A stretch of 57,719 bases of DNA from Candidatus Melainabacteria bacterium (GTDB taxonomy: Bacteria; Cyanobacteriota; Vampirovibrionia; Vampirovibrionales; Vampirovibrionaceae), in assembly GCA_902168245.1 (NCBI GenBank), contig CABHPA010000193.1, forward strand, positions 1-57,719, written 5' to 3'. The notes under the pieces were generated by a model that worked only from the letters and a program-made list of their open reading frames with translations, did no database searches and was not told the DNA's origin. A program made the position numbers and the translations under genes. Position 1 is the stretch's first letter. Each line of letters starts with the position of its first letter. Below are positions 15,836 through 24,083 of the stretch, piece after piece.

Positions 15836-16906
15836 TTAAATTTCCGGCTCGGTTGATGATTGGGTGAAAATCAGGCGCTCCAACCGATGTTCGGGATCCA
15901 TGAACCATTCTTCCAGAATAATGTTCAGGCAGGCCGCCACCGGGATGGCCAGCACGATTCCCGGCAACCCGAACAACATGCCGCCCGCCATAATGGATAG
16001 GATAATGCCCAGCGGGTGCAGGCCCACCGCCCGTCCCATAATCCACGGGCCGATAATATTGTTTTCCAGAACCTGCACCGCAATATAAAGGATGAATACC
16101 CACAGCGCGGCCAGCCATCCGTTGGGCATCAGCAGGGCCAGCACCAGGGCGGGAATCATGGCGATATTCGGGCCTAAAATGGGAACAAGGGTGAGGATGC
16201 CGGTAATGGCTCCCAGCAGGACGGGGAACGGCAGCCCGATGAGATACAGCCCCAACGCAATCAGGCTGCCGAAAGAAACCATGAACATCAGTTGCCCGGT
16301 CACAAATGCGCCGGTGCTGCGAATCAGGTGTTCAATCAGCTCGTTTAGCCGCGCATGATCGCGTGTGGGCCGAAAGCGCAAAAAGTAACGCTGGATTTTT
16401 TCGCGATCCAGCAGCAGGAAAATACTGATGATGATCGCGCTCAGCAAATCGAGGCTGACTTGCGAAATGGCCAGGGTAATGCCCGTAAAGCCCGAAAACA
16501 CCAGCGCGTTTTGCAGCGAAAATTGTTGCAGTGCCATTTCCGGGTTGAACTGGGAGAGAAACGGATAACGCTTGCTAAGGAAACTCCATTGCCCCAGCCA
16601 GACTTTAAAGATGTCCATATACCCCGGCAGATCGCTGATGAATTTTTGCAACTGCTGAAAGGCGATGCTGGCCAAGGGTAGCACGACTCCCACGCTGATG
16701 ATCAGGAGCAGGCCGTACGGAATTAATACCGCTACCCAGCGGGGCAGTTTGTCATCCAGTTTTTCCACCATCGGCAACAGGGCGCTGGCGAAAATAAACG
16801 CGGTGAACACCACCACCAACGCTTCGCGGGCCAGATAAAGCCCCGTTAATACCAGGATCAATCCCAGCAACCAATACACTTTTCGTTTAAAGGCTTCCAC
16901 CATCAT
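15836..16906 (-). CDS. AI-2E family transporter (PerM/YdiK/TqsA type)
   Basis: The ~356-residue polytopic protein has the family pattern: N-terminal hairpin (LLGLILVLTGLYLAREAL, TAFIFASALLPMVEKL), a soluble middle segment, then the conserved C-terminal block GAITGILTLVPILGPNIAMIPALVLALL ... NNIIGPWIMGRAVGLHPLGIILSIMAGGMLFG. Members export autoinducer-2 or act as ion/solute antiporters; which one cannot be told from sequence. The start is set at the ATG pair at 16906/16903, next to AGAGG; the longer frame up to 17029 adds an unlikely basic tail. First gene of the presumed three-gene membrane operon. Confidence 0.85.
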   Translation of the reverse strand: MMVEAFKRKVYWLLGLILVLTGLYLAREALVVVFTAFIFASALLPMVEKLDDKLPRWVAVLIPYGLLLIISVGVVLPLASIAFQQLQKFISDLPGYMDIFKVWLGQWSFLSKRYPFLSQFNPEMALQQFSLQNALVFSGFTGITLAISQVSLDLLSAIIISIFLLLDREKIQRYFLRFRPTRDHARLNELIEHLIRSTGAFVTGQLMFMVSFGSLIALGLYLIGLPFPVLLGAITGILTLVPILGPNIAMIPALVLALLMPNGWLAALWVFILYIAVQVLENNIIGPWIMGRAVGLHPLGIILSIMAGGMLFGLPGIVLAIPVAACLNIILEEWFMDPEHRLERLIFTQSSTEPEI

Positions 16907-17155
16907 TCCTCTTTTCGGCATTCTCTTTATTTTAGAGGAAGCACGATGTTTCAGGAACTCCGGGCCTGTTTTGAGTTCAGGTATGGGATTTGGCCAGCTT
17001 CTCCGATTCGATAGAAGCCTTTGGGTCAAGTTGTATTACGGGAACGTAATCCGGGGTTCCGCTTAACAGGTTCGGGAGGGAGGGACAGACATATGGATCG
17101 GGCTTGTAGATCTTATTTCAAATATCAGGTTGCAAATGGTTTCTGTCGACATGCA

Positions 17156-17181
17156 AAAAGCCCCGAAAAATCGGGGCTTTG
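17156..17181 (-). terminator. intrinsic terminator after the histone H1-like gene
   Basis: AAAGCCCCGA...TCGGGGCTTT forms a 10-bp stem with an AAA-type loop, followed on the reverse strand by TTTTTGC. It lies 25 bp beyond the H1-like stop codon. Confidence 0.85.
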
Positions 17182-17205
17182 GCATACTTGCGGTGAATTC
17201 GTGAT

Positions 17206-17682
17206 TTAAGAATCTGACGCGGTTGTGGCGGGCGCTTTCGTCTTAGGTGCCGCTTTTTTGGGTGCGGATGCTTTTTTGACGGCGGGCGCTTTTTTCGCTT
17301 TTACGGCTTTGCTAGCCGGTTTTGCCGCAGCTTTTGGCTTTGCCGCCACTTTGGGTTTTACAGCGGTTTTAGCTTTGGTTACCGCTTTAGCTTTGGTTGC
17401 CGTTTTGGCTTTGGTGACTACTTTCGCCTTAAGGGCCGCTTTTTTAGACTTGGTGGCAGTTGCCTTGGCTGCGGGCTTGTCACTCTTTTTGGCGGCCGGT
17501 TTACGGCCTGGTTTTTTGGCGGAAGCTTTTTTTTCAGTGGTGGTTTTTGCGGCGGCTTTTTTAACGCCGGGTTTTCTGCCGCGTTTTTTGGGTTCTTCCA
17601 TCTCATCGGCGTTTTTGCCGGACAGCTTGAAAGCGTGGTAGAACGCTTTCAGCTCAGCAAGCGTGTCAAACTTAATAGGCAT
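17206..17682 (-). CDS. histone H1-like, Lys/Ala-rich DNA-binding protein
   Basis: The 158-residue protein starts with a short ordered domain (MPIKFDTLAELKAFYHAFKLSG). It then carries an AT-hook-like motif KKRGRKPG (residues 32-39) and ~115 residues of low-complexity Lys/Ala/Pro repeats (KAK, TKAK, KPK, AKPKAAAKP). This is the composition of bacterial histone H1-like nucleoid proteins (HctA/HctB, AlgP-like). It probably coats or compacts DNA, with the AT-hook giving minor-groove binding. AAGGAG lies upstream of the ATG. It is a single-gene unit with its own terminator. The repeats at DNA level are prone to length change. Confidence 0.75.
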   Translation of the reverse strand: MPIKFDTLAELKAFYHAFKLSGKNADEMEEPKKRGRKPGVKKAAAKTTTEKKASAKKPGRKPAAKKSDKPAAKATATKSKKAALKAKVVTKAKTATKAKAVTKAKTAVKPKVAAKPKAAAKPASKAVKAKKAPAVKKASAPKKAAPKTKAPATTASDS

Positions 17683-18133
17683 TACTCGGAAACTCCTTAT
17701 TCCACTTTATTATCATAATTGATCTCACCAGGAATGATAGACCGATCTAACTCTCTAATACATCAGGCGGAGGGGGTAAATCAGGAAAATTCATTCAAAT
17801 ACGGTTGCGTATTGATTTTAACCGAAAAAACATCAAAAAAGTGAAACTGAAACATTTCTGGCAACCAGTCCCACAATCATGAAGTCGATTTTGCTCTCGG
17901 CGCGTTCCCGCGCGGCCAATGATAGAATGGATGAAAGTCTTTCAGGTGGCCGATTGTAAGTGTTTGGGCGTATGGTTTTTACGAAAAGCGAAACGGTGAC
18001 ATCGGGTACTCTTTACGATGTTAAAAATTTGCCTGAAATTCATTTTTTTCTAGAAAAGTGAATCGGTTTTCGCTAGAGTCAGTCCATTCAAATACAAGAT
18101 GCTTACCGGATTTGTGATTTAGAATGGAATGCC
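17683..18133. other. intergenic region, nothing identified
   Basis: This lies between the divergent H1-like and pseudo-MAP genes. It is A/T-richer than the flanks, with A-tracts around 17818-17845 and 18020-18058. CATTCAAATAC occurs twice (about 17791 and 18087). No ORF, tRNA or terminator is evident. Confidence 0.4.
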
Positions 18134-18889
18134 ATGGGACTGATTAAAAGCCACTCCGATGTACGCGCCCTGAAAGAAGCCGGGCGAATTACGCAGGCGG
18201 TTCTGGATTCGCTGGGGGATCTCTGTTTGCCCGGTGCCTCCACCGTGGAACTGGAACTGACCGCAAACCGGCTGTTGGCGGCCAATCGTTCCACCGCGCC
18301 GTTTAAAAATTATGAAGGTTTTAACCATGCCATTTGCGTTTCCATCAACGAGGAAATCGTGAACGGGCCGCCTTCGCGTGAGCGTATTTTGCAGTCCGGC
18401 GATCTGGTGAGTATCGCCACCGCTGCCGAGCATCGGGGCATTCACGCCAAGGCCGCCCGCACCTTTTATATCGGAGATCAACCGCCAGAGGATGTGGCGC
18501 GTTTGCTGCAAGGAGCCGCTTCGGTAATTCCCAACGCGGTTTCTATTGCTCCAAACTGCGATACCTTGAACGCGCTGTTGGCCGTGGTTCCCGAAACGGC
18601 CCGGCAGTTCGGGTTGACGGTGATTGCCGAGTTGGGCGGCGCGGGAATTGGCAAAAAACTGCACGATGCCCCGCCCATCCCTAACGACCCCGCCGCGCTG
18701 GAAACCGTTGTGCCGTTGACGCCTGGGCTGTGTTTCACGCTAATGCCCATGTTTTCCCTGGGAGCCGATTCAAGCAGTGAAACCCATGAGGATGGCTGGA
18801 CGTTGCTGACCGGGGATCGCGCCTTGTCCGCCCATTTTGCGGATACGCTGCTGGTGGGGCCGAACGGCCTGGAGGTGATCACCGCTTGA
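18134..18889 (+). CDS. methionine aminopeptidase-like pseudoenzyme (all metal ligands lost)
   Basis: The 251 residues align end to end with type I methionine aminopeptidase (conserved landmarks AGRITQAVLD, LCLPGASTVEL, HAICVSINEEIVNGPP, GAGIGKKLHDAPPIPN, LTPGLCFTLMPMFS, DGWTLLTGDRALSA). Every catalytic position is substituted. Relative to E. coli Map: H79 is N77, D97 is A95, D108 is K106, H171 is A170, E204 is M204 and E235 is A236; only H178 (H177) persists. The frame is intact and well conserved elsewhere, so it appears to be a maintained pita-bread pseudoenzyme, not a pseudogene. It cannot bind the dinuclear metal centre. It may bind nascent chains, ribosomes or peptides, as eukaryotic Ebp1 and Spt16 homologues do. 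Heme oxygenase follows 130 bp later. Confidence 0.85.
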   Translation: MGLIKSHSDVRALKEAGRITQAVLDSLGDLCLPGASTVELELTANRLLAANRSTAPFKNYEGFNHAICVSINEEIVNGPPSRERILQSGDLVSIATAAEHRGIHAKAARTFYIGDQPPEDVARLLQGAASVIPNAVSIAPNCDTLNALLAVVPETARQFGLTVIAELGGAGIGKKLHDAPPIPNDPAALETVVPLTPGLCFTLMPMFSLGADSSSETHEDGWTLLTGDRALSAHFADTLLVGPNGLEVITA

Positions 18890-19019
18890 GTTTTTTCAGG
18901 CGGCTTTGGCTTGACTGGCCTGCAACTGCGCTGGTATGGTAGGGCCAGTGATATGGCTATTAAAATATGAATGGGTATGAAACAGAGCCGCGATTGGAAT
19001 AGAAGTGATTGGAACAGAC

Positions 19020-19592
19020 ATGATAAGCGAACGACTCCGGGCCGAAACCAGCGGCCACCACGATGCGATTGAGAATGCCAAACGGTTCAGCCGCTTGGGT
19101 AGCGATGATTTTTCATTGCCCGAATATGTCGGCATTCTGGAAAAGTTTTTCGGTTTTTACAAGCCGCTGGAAGAATTATTCCGGCAACATCCTGACGTGC
19201 TGGACGCCTTGGACTATGAGCGTCGTTTCAAGCTGCCGTTGCTGAAACGCGATTTGCTGCACTTGGGGCATACGGAAGAATCGCTGGAGTCCATTGAAAT
19301 CTGCCGCTCGCTTCCCCGTGTGGATACCCGCGCGCAGGCGCTGGGCTGCATATATGTCATGGAAGGCTCCACCCACGGTTCGCAGTTTATAGCCAAGCGC
19401 CTGCTGGAAAAACTGCCGCTTCAGGATGGCGGGCTTTCCTTTTATGAAGGCTACGGCAAAGACACCATGCCCCAGTGGAAAACGTTTAAGGCGTACCTGG
19501 ATGAAACCGTTGACAAGGACGCCGAAGGCAATGACGTCGTGGCCGCCGCTGCGCAAACCTTTGAGGCGCTGCACCGCTGGATGGATCAATAG
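19020..19592 (+). CDS. biliverdin-producing heme oxygenase
   Basis: The protein (190 residues from the ATG at 19020) is the all-helical bacterial heme oxygenase. The proximal histidine motif is SERLRAETSGHHDAIE, with His14 the likely axial ligand. The distal-helix glycine region is LGCIYVMEGSTHGSQFIAKRL. It opens heme to biliverdin, CO and iron, for iron recovery or bilin supply. An in-frame GTG at 19005 is an alternative start; both follow similar GATTGGAA-type sequence, so the choice is uncertain. No phytochrome, TonB receptor or heme transporter is nearby. A YciI-like gene follows ~100 bp later. Confidence 0.88.
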   Translation: MISERLRAETSGHHDAIENAKRFSRLGSDDFSLPEYVGILEKFFGFYKPLEELFRQHPDVLDALDYERRFKLPLLKRDLLHLGHTEESLESIEICRSLPRVDTRAQALGCIYVMEGSTHGSQFIAKRLLEKLPLQDGGLSFYEGYGKDTMPQWKTFKAYLDETVDKDAEGNDVVAAAAQTFEALHRWMDQ

Positions 19593-19694
19593 CGCATTCA
19601 TGCGGCGCGATTTTAGCAGATGGCCTTTTATTGCCCGCGTTTATGGTAAAACCATGGACAGATACTGTTTGACTGACGGGAGAGATTTTGCCGC

Positions 19695-19985
19695 ATGTTC
19701 GCCGTAATTTTGAAATATAAAAAGCCGCTGGAGGAAGTGGAGCGCCATACGCTCGCGCATCGCGCCTTTTTAGATGAGTGCGTGGCGCAGGGTATTTTAA
19801 TTATGTCCGGTCGCCAAACGCCGCCCACCGGCGGGGTGGTAATCGCCAAGGCCGACAGCCGGGAGCAACTGGAAGCCCTGCTGGCCAAAGATCCGTTTCA
19901 CTTGGCAGGGGTCGCGGATTACGAAATTTATGAATTTACCCCCGGCAAATACCAGCCCGTTTTAAAAGAATTAATCGAAGCCTGA
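19695..19985 (+). CDS. YciI family protein
   Basis: This 96-residue protein has the ferredoxin-like YciI fold. It runs FAVILKYKKPLEEVERHTLAHRAFLDECVAQG (a conserved His-containing helix), then ILIMSGRQTPPTGGVVIAKADSREQLEALLAKDPF, and ends in a strand and helix. A His/Asp pair (here in the HRAFLDE and DPF elements) is thought to form an active site, but YciI function is mostly unknown. GGGAGA lies upstream of the ATG. Its last 15 bp overlap the end of the convergent DNA methyltransferase gene. Confidence 0.8.
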   Translation: MFAVILKYKKPLEEVERHTLAHRAFLDECVAQGILIMSGRQTPPTGGVVIAKADSREQLEALLAKDPFHLAGVADYEIYEFTPGKYQPVLKELIEA

Positions 19986-21173
19986 TTCGTAATAGCCGAA
20001 CCCGCCGCCTTGTCGCCAGCCGGTTAATTCGCTGACGCCGCCCTTATCCTGGCCGTGGATGACTTTTTGCATGCGCGGTAGTATATGGGTTCGGCAATGC
20101 GATCCTTGCTCAATCATCATCCAGCGGCGGTTCATTTTATGGGCGACCGCCCCCGTAGTGCCGGAACCGGCAAAGGCGTCCAGTACCCAGTCGCCTTCCG
20201 CTGTGACGGCGTTGAGCAGCAGATGGATTAACTGTTCCGGCTTGGGGTAATCAAAGGCGTTTGCGGCGCCGAACAGCGCTCTGCTTTCCTCGGTGGCGTC
20301 CTCGTAGGTACTCATGCCGTAATGAAAATGATTGAGCAGGTTTTTCAGCTTTTTGGGCGTCCCGCCAGGGCGAATATGATTGGGGCGAAAGGGCAATTTG
20401 CTGATTTGCAGCGGTTCTCCCAAACGCATGATTTCATCCAGCGTGGCTTGCGAATAGCGCCACTCCCCTTCCAGCCGGAAGGCTTGCGCGTTTTTGCTGT
20501 CGCGTACCTCAAAGCCGTCCAGCAGGCGGGTTAATATGTTACCGGCGGACATGTTCTGGGGCGCGTAATAACCGTCCGGGCAATTAAATTGCACTTTGCC
20601 CGCCTCAAAGCGCAGTACCCGGATACCATTGCCCGCGTTATTGAGCGGGTAGCGTTTGCCCGCCGCAGTATGTCCGTGGGTAAATGGGCCAGTCAGGGAA
20701 CGATTTTTAGCGTAGGCCAGAATCATTTCGGTAACGGAACCCATGTTGCGATCCAGAAAAGAGGGCTTCTTCTTTTTTTCCCAAATGAGTGCGCCGCAGT
20801 AATTGGCCCGGCCAAAAATCTCGTCGGCCAGCACTTTCAGGTAAGCGGCCTCGTCATCGCCGATGGAAATAAATAGAACCCCATCGGGGCGCAGCAAGGC
20901 TTGCATCCGGATCAGCCGTTCCCGCATAAAGGCAAGCCATTGGGCGTGCTCGACATCATCCTGGTAATGGGCGAAGGTGTTGCCGGTGTTATACGGCGGA
21001 TCGATGTAAATGCAGCGGATGCGCTCCGAAAACTCAGGCAGCAGGGCTTGCATGGCCTGCGCGTTATCCCCGTGGATCAGCCGGTTTTCATCGGGCGCGC
21101 CGTAGTGGGCTGTTTTTCGCAATGCGGGGCCGCGCAGGGCGGGGGTTGGCATACGGTTTTGGGCTTTGGGCAT
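19971..21173 (-). CDS. orphan DNA methyltransferase, beta class (Mod/adenine-N6 or cytosine-N4)
   Basis: The 400-residue enzyme has the beta-class motif order. The catalytic motif IDPPYNTGN (DPPY at 58-61) is N-terminal, followed by motifs in GVLFISIGDDE, and the SAM-binding motif VLDAFAGSGTTGAVA is near the C-terminus (about 334-339). It resembles Mod subunits of type III systems and solitary adenine methyltransferases. The ATG at 21173 has GAAGG five bases upstream; a longer frame to 21374 adds an unrelated Pro/His-rich tail. No Res, restriction endonuclease or specificity subunit adjoins it, so it is solitary here. Recognition sequence unknown. Confidence 0.85.
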   Translation of the reverse strand: MPKAQNRMPTPALRGPALRKTAHYGAPDENRLIHGDNAQAMQALLPEFSERIRCIYIDPPYNTGNTFAHYQDDVEHAQWLAFMRERLIRMQALLRPDGVLFISIGDDEAAYLKVLADEIFGRANYCGALIWEKKKKPSFLDRNMGSVTEMILAYAKNRSLTGPFTHGHTAAGKRYPLNNAGNGIRVLRFEAGKVQFNCPDGYYAPQNMSAGNILTRLLDGFEVRDSKNAQAFRLEGEWRYSQATLDEIMRLGEPLQISKLPFRPNHIRPGGTPKKLKNLLNHFHYGMSTYEDATEESRALFGAANAFDYPKPEQLIHLLLNAVTAEGDWVLDAFAGSGTTGAVAHKMNRRWMMIEQGSHCRTHILPRMQKVIHGQDKGGVSELTGWRQGGGFGYYESGFD

Positions 21174-21464
21174 GCGATCCTTCGTATTGGTGCGAACTTG
21201 CTTGGGTGGGCCATGGTGTTGGAATTCCCCCGTTTCTATTATGCCGGTATTTTGTGGAAGTGGGAATATCGCGGCGGGGCGAGGCCTGTGGTGGTTTGGA
21301 TCGGCCAATGGGCTATTAGACCGGGCAAGGCCAAAGTGTCTGCCGATGGAGCGATCGACTGGCCTATGGGTCAATCCTGTTTTTAAACCAGTGAGGAATG
21401 GAGGAAACGGGGCGAGTGGTTTTTAATCAAGGCATATTCATCAGGTTACCGAAAGGAGAGCGCA

Positions 21465-21782
21465 ATGTTCGCTAGAGTGGCCGATTTGAGGGCGTATCGC
21501 AAACAGAAATCCATGCAGCGCGTGTTGGAAGCGCTGGAGCAGTTTGAGCAATTCCAGAAGGCAGTGCTGATTCCCTTGGAAGGGCATGCCGGGAAGGCCA
21601 GCTTCAGCCCCGATGAGCTGGAGGAGTTCATGTTGCAGGTGCTGGGCGATCATTTGGTGGGTCGCCTGGAGTCCGTTCAGGAGATTCAGGCGCTGGATGA
21701 AAATTACCGCCGTTTCGACGGGCGTTTGCGCCGCTGCCTGCAAACCAAGCTGAAATCCCTGGCGCGTTTCGAAAGTATTTAA
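21465..21782 (+). CDS. unrecognised small helical protein
   Basis: A 105-residue protein with a strong ribosome site (AAGGAGAG, 6 nt before the ATG). The sequence is almost all amphipathic helix, with FEQFQKAVLIPLEGHAGKASFSPDELEEFM in the centre and a basic C-terminal helix (RRCLQTKLKSLARFE). There is no signal peptide or known motif. It lies upstream of another unknown gene in the same direction (119-bp gap). Confidence 0.55.
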   Translation: MFARVADLRAYRKQKSMQRVLEALEQFEQFQKAVLIPLEGHAGKASFSPDELEEFMLQVLGDHLVGRLESVQEIQALDENYRRFDGRLRRCLQTKLKSLARFESI

Positions 21783-21822
21783 AAAATATAAAAACAATAA
21801 ATCAATTTTCAAACGCACCATG

Positions 21823-21838
21823 CCTTTATTTATAAAGG
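21823..21838. promoter_or_regulatory. small inverted repeat upstream of the next gene
   Basis: CCTTTAT-TT-ATAAAGG is a 7-bp inverted repeat with a 2-bp centre, 63 bp before the start at 21901. It could be an operator or part of an A/T-rich promoter. Confidence 0.3.
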
Positions 21839-21900
21839 GCTAGTTCTGAAAACGAATAACGCTCCGTTTTGTTCATCCCTTTAGGCTGTGTGTGTGAAAT

Positions 21901-22470
21901 ATGAATAAATACCGTTTCTATGACAGAGATGTGAACGTGTCCAGGGCTGTTGAGCTTTTATTGGTGCTACCGTTCGACCTGCAATCCATTATTGCGGACG
22001 GCATCGCCTTTATTGCTGAGCAGGAGTTCCGGGCCAACGAGTTGCTGCGCGAGCTGAAATCGCTGGGTACTGAAAAGGTGCTGGCCGTTTACAAATCCAA
22101 GCAACGCAAGCGGGATTACGATAAAAACCCGGCCATGCACAAGGCAATCAACTACCTGATGGTGCTTTCCGACGACAACCGGCTGTGGATGGCTAAAAAA
22201 ATTGTGGGCCTGGTCGCCCACCTGAAAGAATATCTGCAAACCTGCCGCCTGTACTCGATGTCGCCCACCCAGCAGGGTGTGGGTTCCTTAACCCGCGCCT
22301 ATACCCATCAGGGCGCCGAGGAGGTGAAACTGTACCTGAAGGCGGTGGAAGCCGAGTTCATTCGCCAGGGTTTGCGCAAAATACATGCCGTTTCCGCCGC
22401 CGCGCCGCTGGATGAGATTATTCTGGAGCAAGACATCGGCTTGCGGATCAAAATCGAACGCTCTTTATAA
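21901..22470 (+). CDS. unrecognised helical protein
   Basis: The 189-residue protein is helical and basic in the middle (KSKQRKRDYDKNPAMHKAI). Segments include VELLLVLPFDLQSIIADGIAFIAEQEF and WMAKKIVGLVAHLKEYLQTC. No membrane span, signal peptide or catalytic signature is visible. The ribosome site is weak. It shares a helical style with the preceding unknown gene and may function with it, but this is only positional. Confidence 0.55.
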   Translation: MNKYRFYDRDVNVSRAVELLLVLPFDLQSIIADGIAFIAEQEFRANELLRELKSLGTEKVLAVYKSKQRKRDYDKNPAMHKAINYLMVLSDDNRLWMAKKIVGLVAHLKEYLQTCRLYSMSPTQQGVGSLTRAYTHQGAEEVKLYLKAVEAEFIRQGLRKIHAVSAAAPLDEIILEQDIGLRIKIERSL

Positions 22471-22562
22471 GCGTTTTTCCGCATGAAAGCGGGGGGATAG
22501 CGGCTGAAAACGATTCAGAAAACGCGGGAAATTGTGCCGTCAGGGACGGTTGATCAGGCGCG

Positions 22563-23216
22563 CTATTCCCGAATGGCCTCAGTAATCAACCCGGCCGGGT
22601 TCAGCAGGATGGGATCCCCGTCGCCGGGCAGGATGGCGCTTACCTCCAATTCTTGCAGACGTTGCAGCCCAAGGCGGGCGTTTTTGGGGTTGCGGTATTT
22701 CTCGGGCGGCAGCATGGAAAGCCGCTGGTAGGGCTTGCCGATTAACGCGTCCCCCAATATCAGCAGCTTGTGCCCCTCGTGGTACAAAGCGGATTCGCCG
22801 GGCGTTTTCTGATCGGGCAGATGAATGGCCCGCCAGCCCCCTGGAAACGTATGCCCGTCCCGATAGGTAAAATCGGGGTGGCGGCTCAGCAGCGGGGCGT
22901 CCAGCTCAGGGCAATAAACCGGGATGTTGAAATGCGCCCGGAACTGTTCGGTCTCCCGCTCGTGATCGGCGTTGGTCAGCAGAATGCAGGTGGGCCGGGG
23001 CAGCGCCGCAAAGCCTTCCAGTACATCCGGCCCGCCGCAGGGTGGATCGGTAATGATGGCTTCATGCTCGCCGGTTTGCACCAGGTAGCCGTTAAAGTAC
23101 ATGGCCTTTTCTTCGGAATAGACAGACCACAGCCACACCCCCTCCATCAGCTTATGTGGAAAACAACGCTCGTGCAGCGTCATGTGCATAGGCAGGTAGT
23201 GCTGGTACTGGGTCAT
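22563..23216 (-). CDS. MBL-fold protein with degenerate metal site
   Basis: This 217-residue protein follows the metallo-beta-lactamase fold order: VWLWSVYSEEKAMYFNGYLVQTGEHEAIITDPP, CILLTNADHERETEQF, then HLPDQKTPGESALYHEGHKLLILGDALIG and AILPGDGDPIL. The HxHxDH loop is reduced to TNADHE, keeping only the DH pair, and the late His is replaced (LPGDG where LPGHG is usual). Hydrolase activity with two metals is therefore doubtful. AGGAG precedes the ATG. It lies 48 bp downstream of the RHH gene and is probably co-transcribed with it. Confidence 0.7.
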   Translation of the reverse strand: MTQYQHYLPMHMTLHERCFPHKLMEGVWLWSVYSEEKAMYFNGYLVQTGEHEAIITDPPCGGPDVLEGFAALPRPTCILLTNADHERETEQFRAHFNIPVYCPELDAPLLSRHPDFTYRDGHTFPGGWRAIHLPDQKTPGESALYHEGHKLLILGDALIGKPYQRLSMLPPEKYRNPKNARLGLQRLQELEVSAILPGDGDPILLNPAGLITEAIRE

Positions 23217-23264
23217 GCCGGTTTGCTCCTGTGGCGCTGGGCAGGCAATCGCGAAACGAAACGG

Positions 23265-23483
23265 TTAGCCTGCGCTGGGGATTTGGGTATCTACGAAATT
23301 CTGCATTTCTTTCATCTCAGGCGAATCGGAAATCTTGCGGGCCGGAAGCCCCTGGCGATCCCGCTCCTGTCGCAGCAGTCGATTGATAAACCGATTGGGA
23401 TCTTCCGTTCCCGATTTTTCGCTGATTTCATCCAGAAAGGCGGCTGTATCAGGCTCTAATGATAAAACAAAAGTCGTTTTCAT
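23265..23483 (-). CDS. ribbon-helix-helix (CopG/Arc-like) protein
   Basis: A 72-residue protein starting TTFVLSLEPDTAAFLDEISEKSG, the strand-helix-helix pattern of RHH DNA-binding or antitoxin proteins, then FINRLLRQERDRQG and an acidic tail. A very strong ribosome site (AGGAGG) precedes the ATG. No toxin gene adjoins it; the next gene in the operon is the MBL-fold protein. It may be a repressor rather than an antitoxin. Confidence 0.6.
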   Translation of the reverse strand: MKTTFVLSLEPDTAAFLDEISEKSGTEDPNRFINRLLRQERDRQGLPARKISDSPEMKEMQNFVDTQIPSAG

Positions 23484-24083
23484 GGCCGGTTTTTCCTCCT
23501 GTTATCCCGATGTCATCGGTGGTGTCAAGACTGACAGGCTCCGTGGCGGGCATCTTCTTCAATAACAGCGCTCCCGGCGCGGAGGGACTGGTGACTTTTC
23601 TCGCAGGGGCGCCCTGAAATTGGAACAAACCCAGCCAGTCCGTTTTCCAGTCGGCAACGTTCTCCCTGTTATTTAAATTTAGGCGCTGGCCCCGTTGCAG
23701 GCAATTAGCCATCCGTTTACATTTCGGCGCGAATGGTTTTAAGCATGGGTTGCAAAGGGGAGCGGCGGCGGAAATCCATTTTTGGGTTCGCCGATGAGGG
23801 CAAGCGCCGATCGCCATTCTGCGGAAATCTGCCTGAAACGAGTTCCATGGGCCAGCCTGGGAGCGAGCGACTCTTTCCGGCACGGAGAAATCATCCCGCC
23901 ATTGGTCGGGCGGCCCATTAGATGATTAGCTAGTCATCGGTAGACAAGTGGTGAATTGTCGACTCAGCCTGAAAAATGAACAATAGAGTCCATTCGTGAA
24001 GCTGCCTGGCAAAAATTTACGCGGGGTCAGAATGGATTCATAATTTACGAGGCTTCACCGGTTAGGGAAAGGAGAACAACATC
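23484..24083. other. 600-bp intergenic region with a quasi-palindrome
   Basis: This separates the RHH gene from the envelope cassette. An 18-bp quasi-palindrome, GATGATTAGCTAGTCATC, lies at 23921-23938 (8 of 9 positions pair). Overlapping ORFs on the reverse strand share DNA with the RHH gene and lack start signals. No RNA gene recognised. Confidence 0.45.

Noticed and set aside
17206..17682. Repetitive DNA considered as a CRISPR or satellite array
   Set aside because: The repeats are codon-periodic Lys/Ala coding repeats in an open frame with a good start, not spaced direct repeats.
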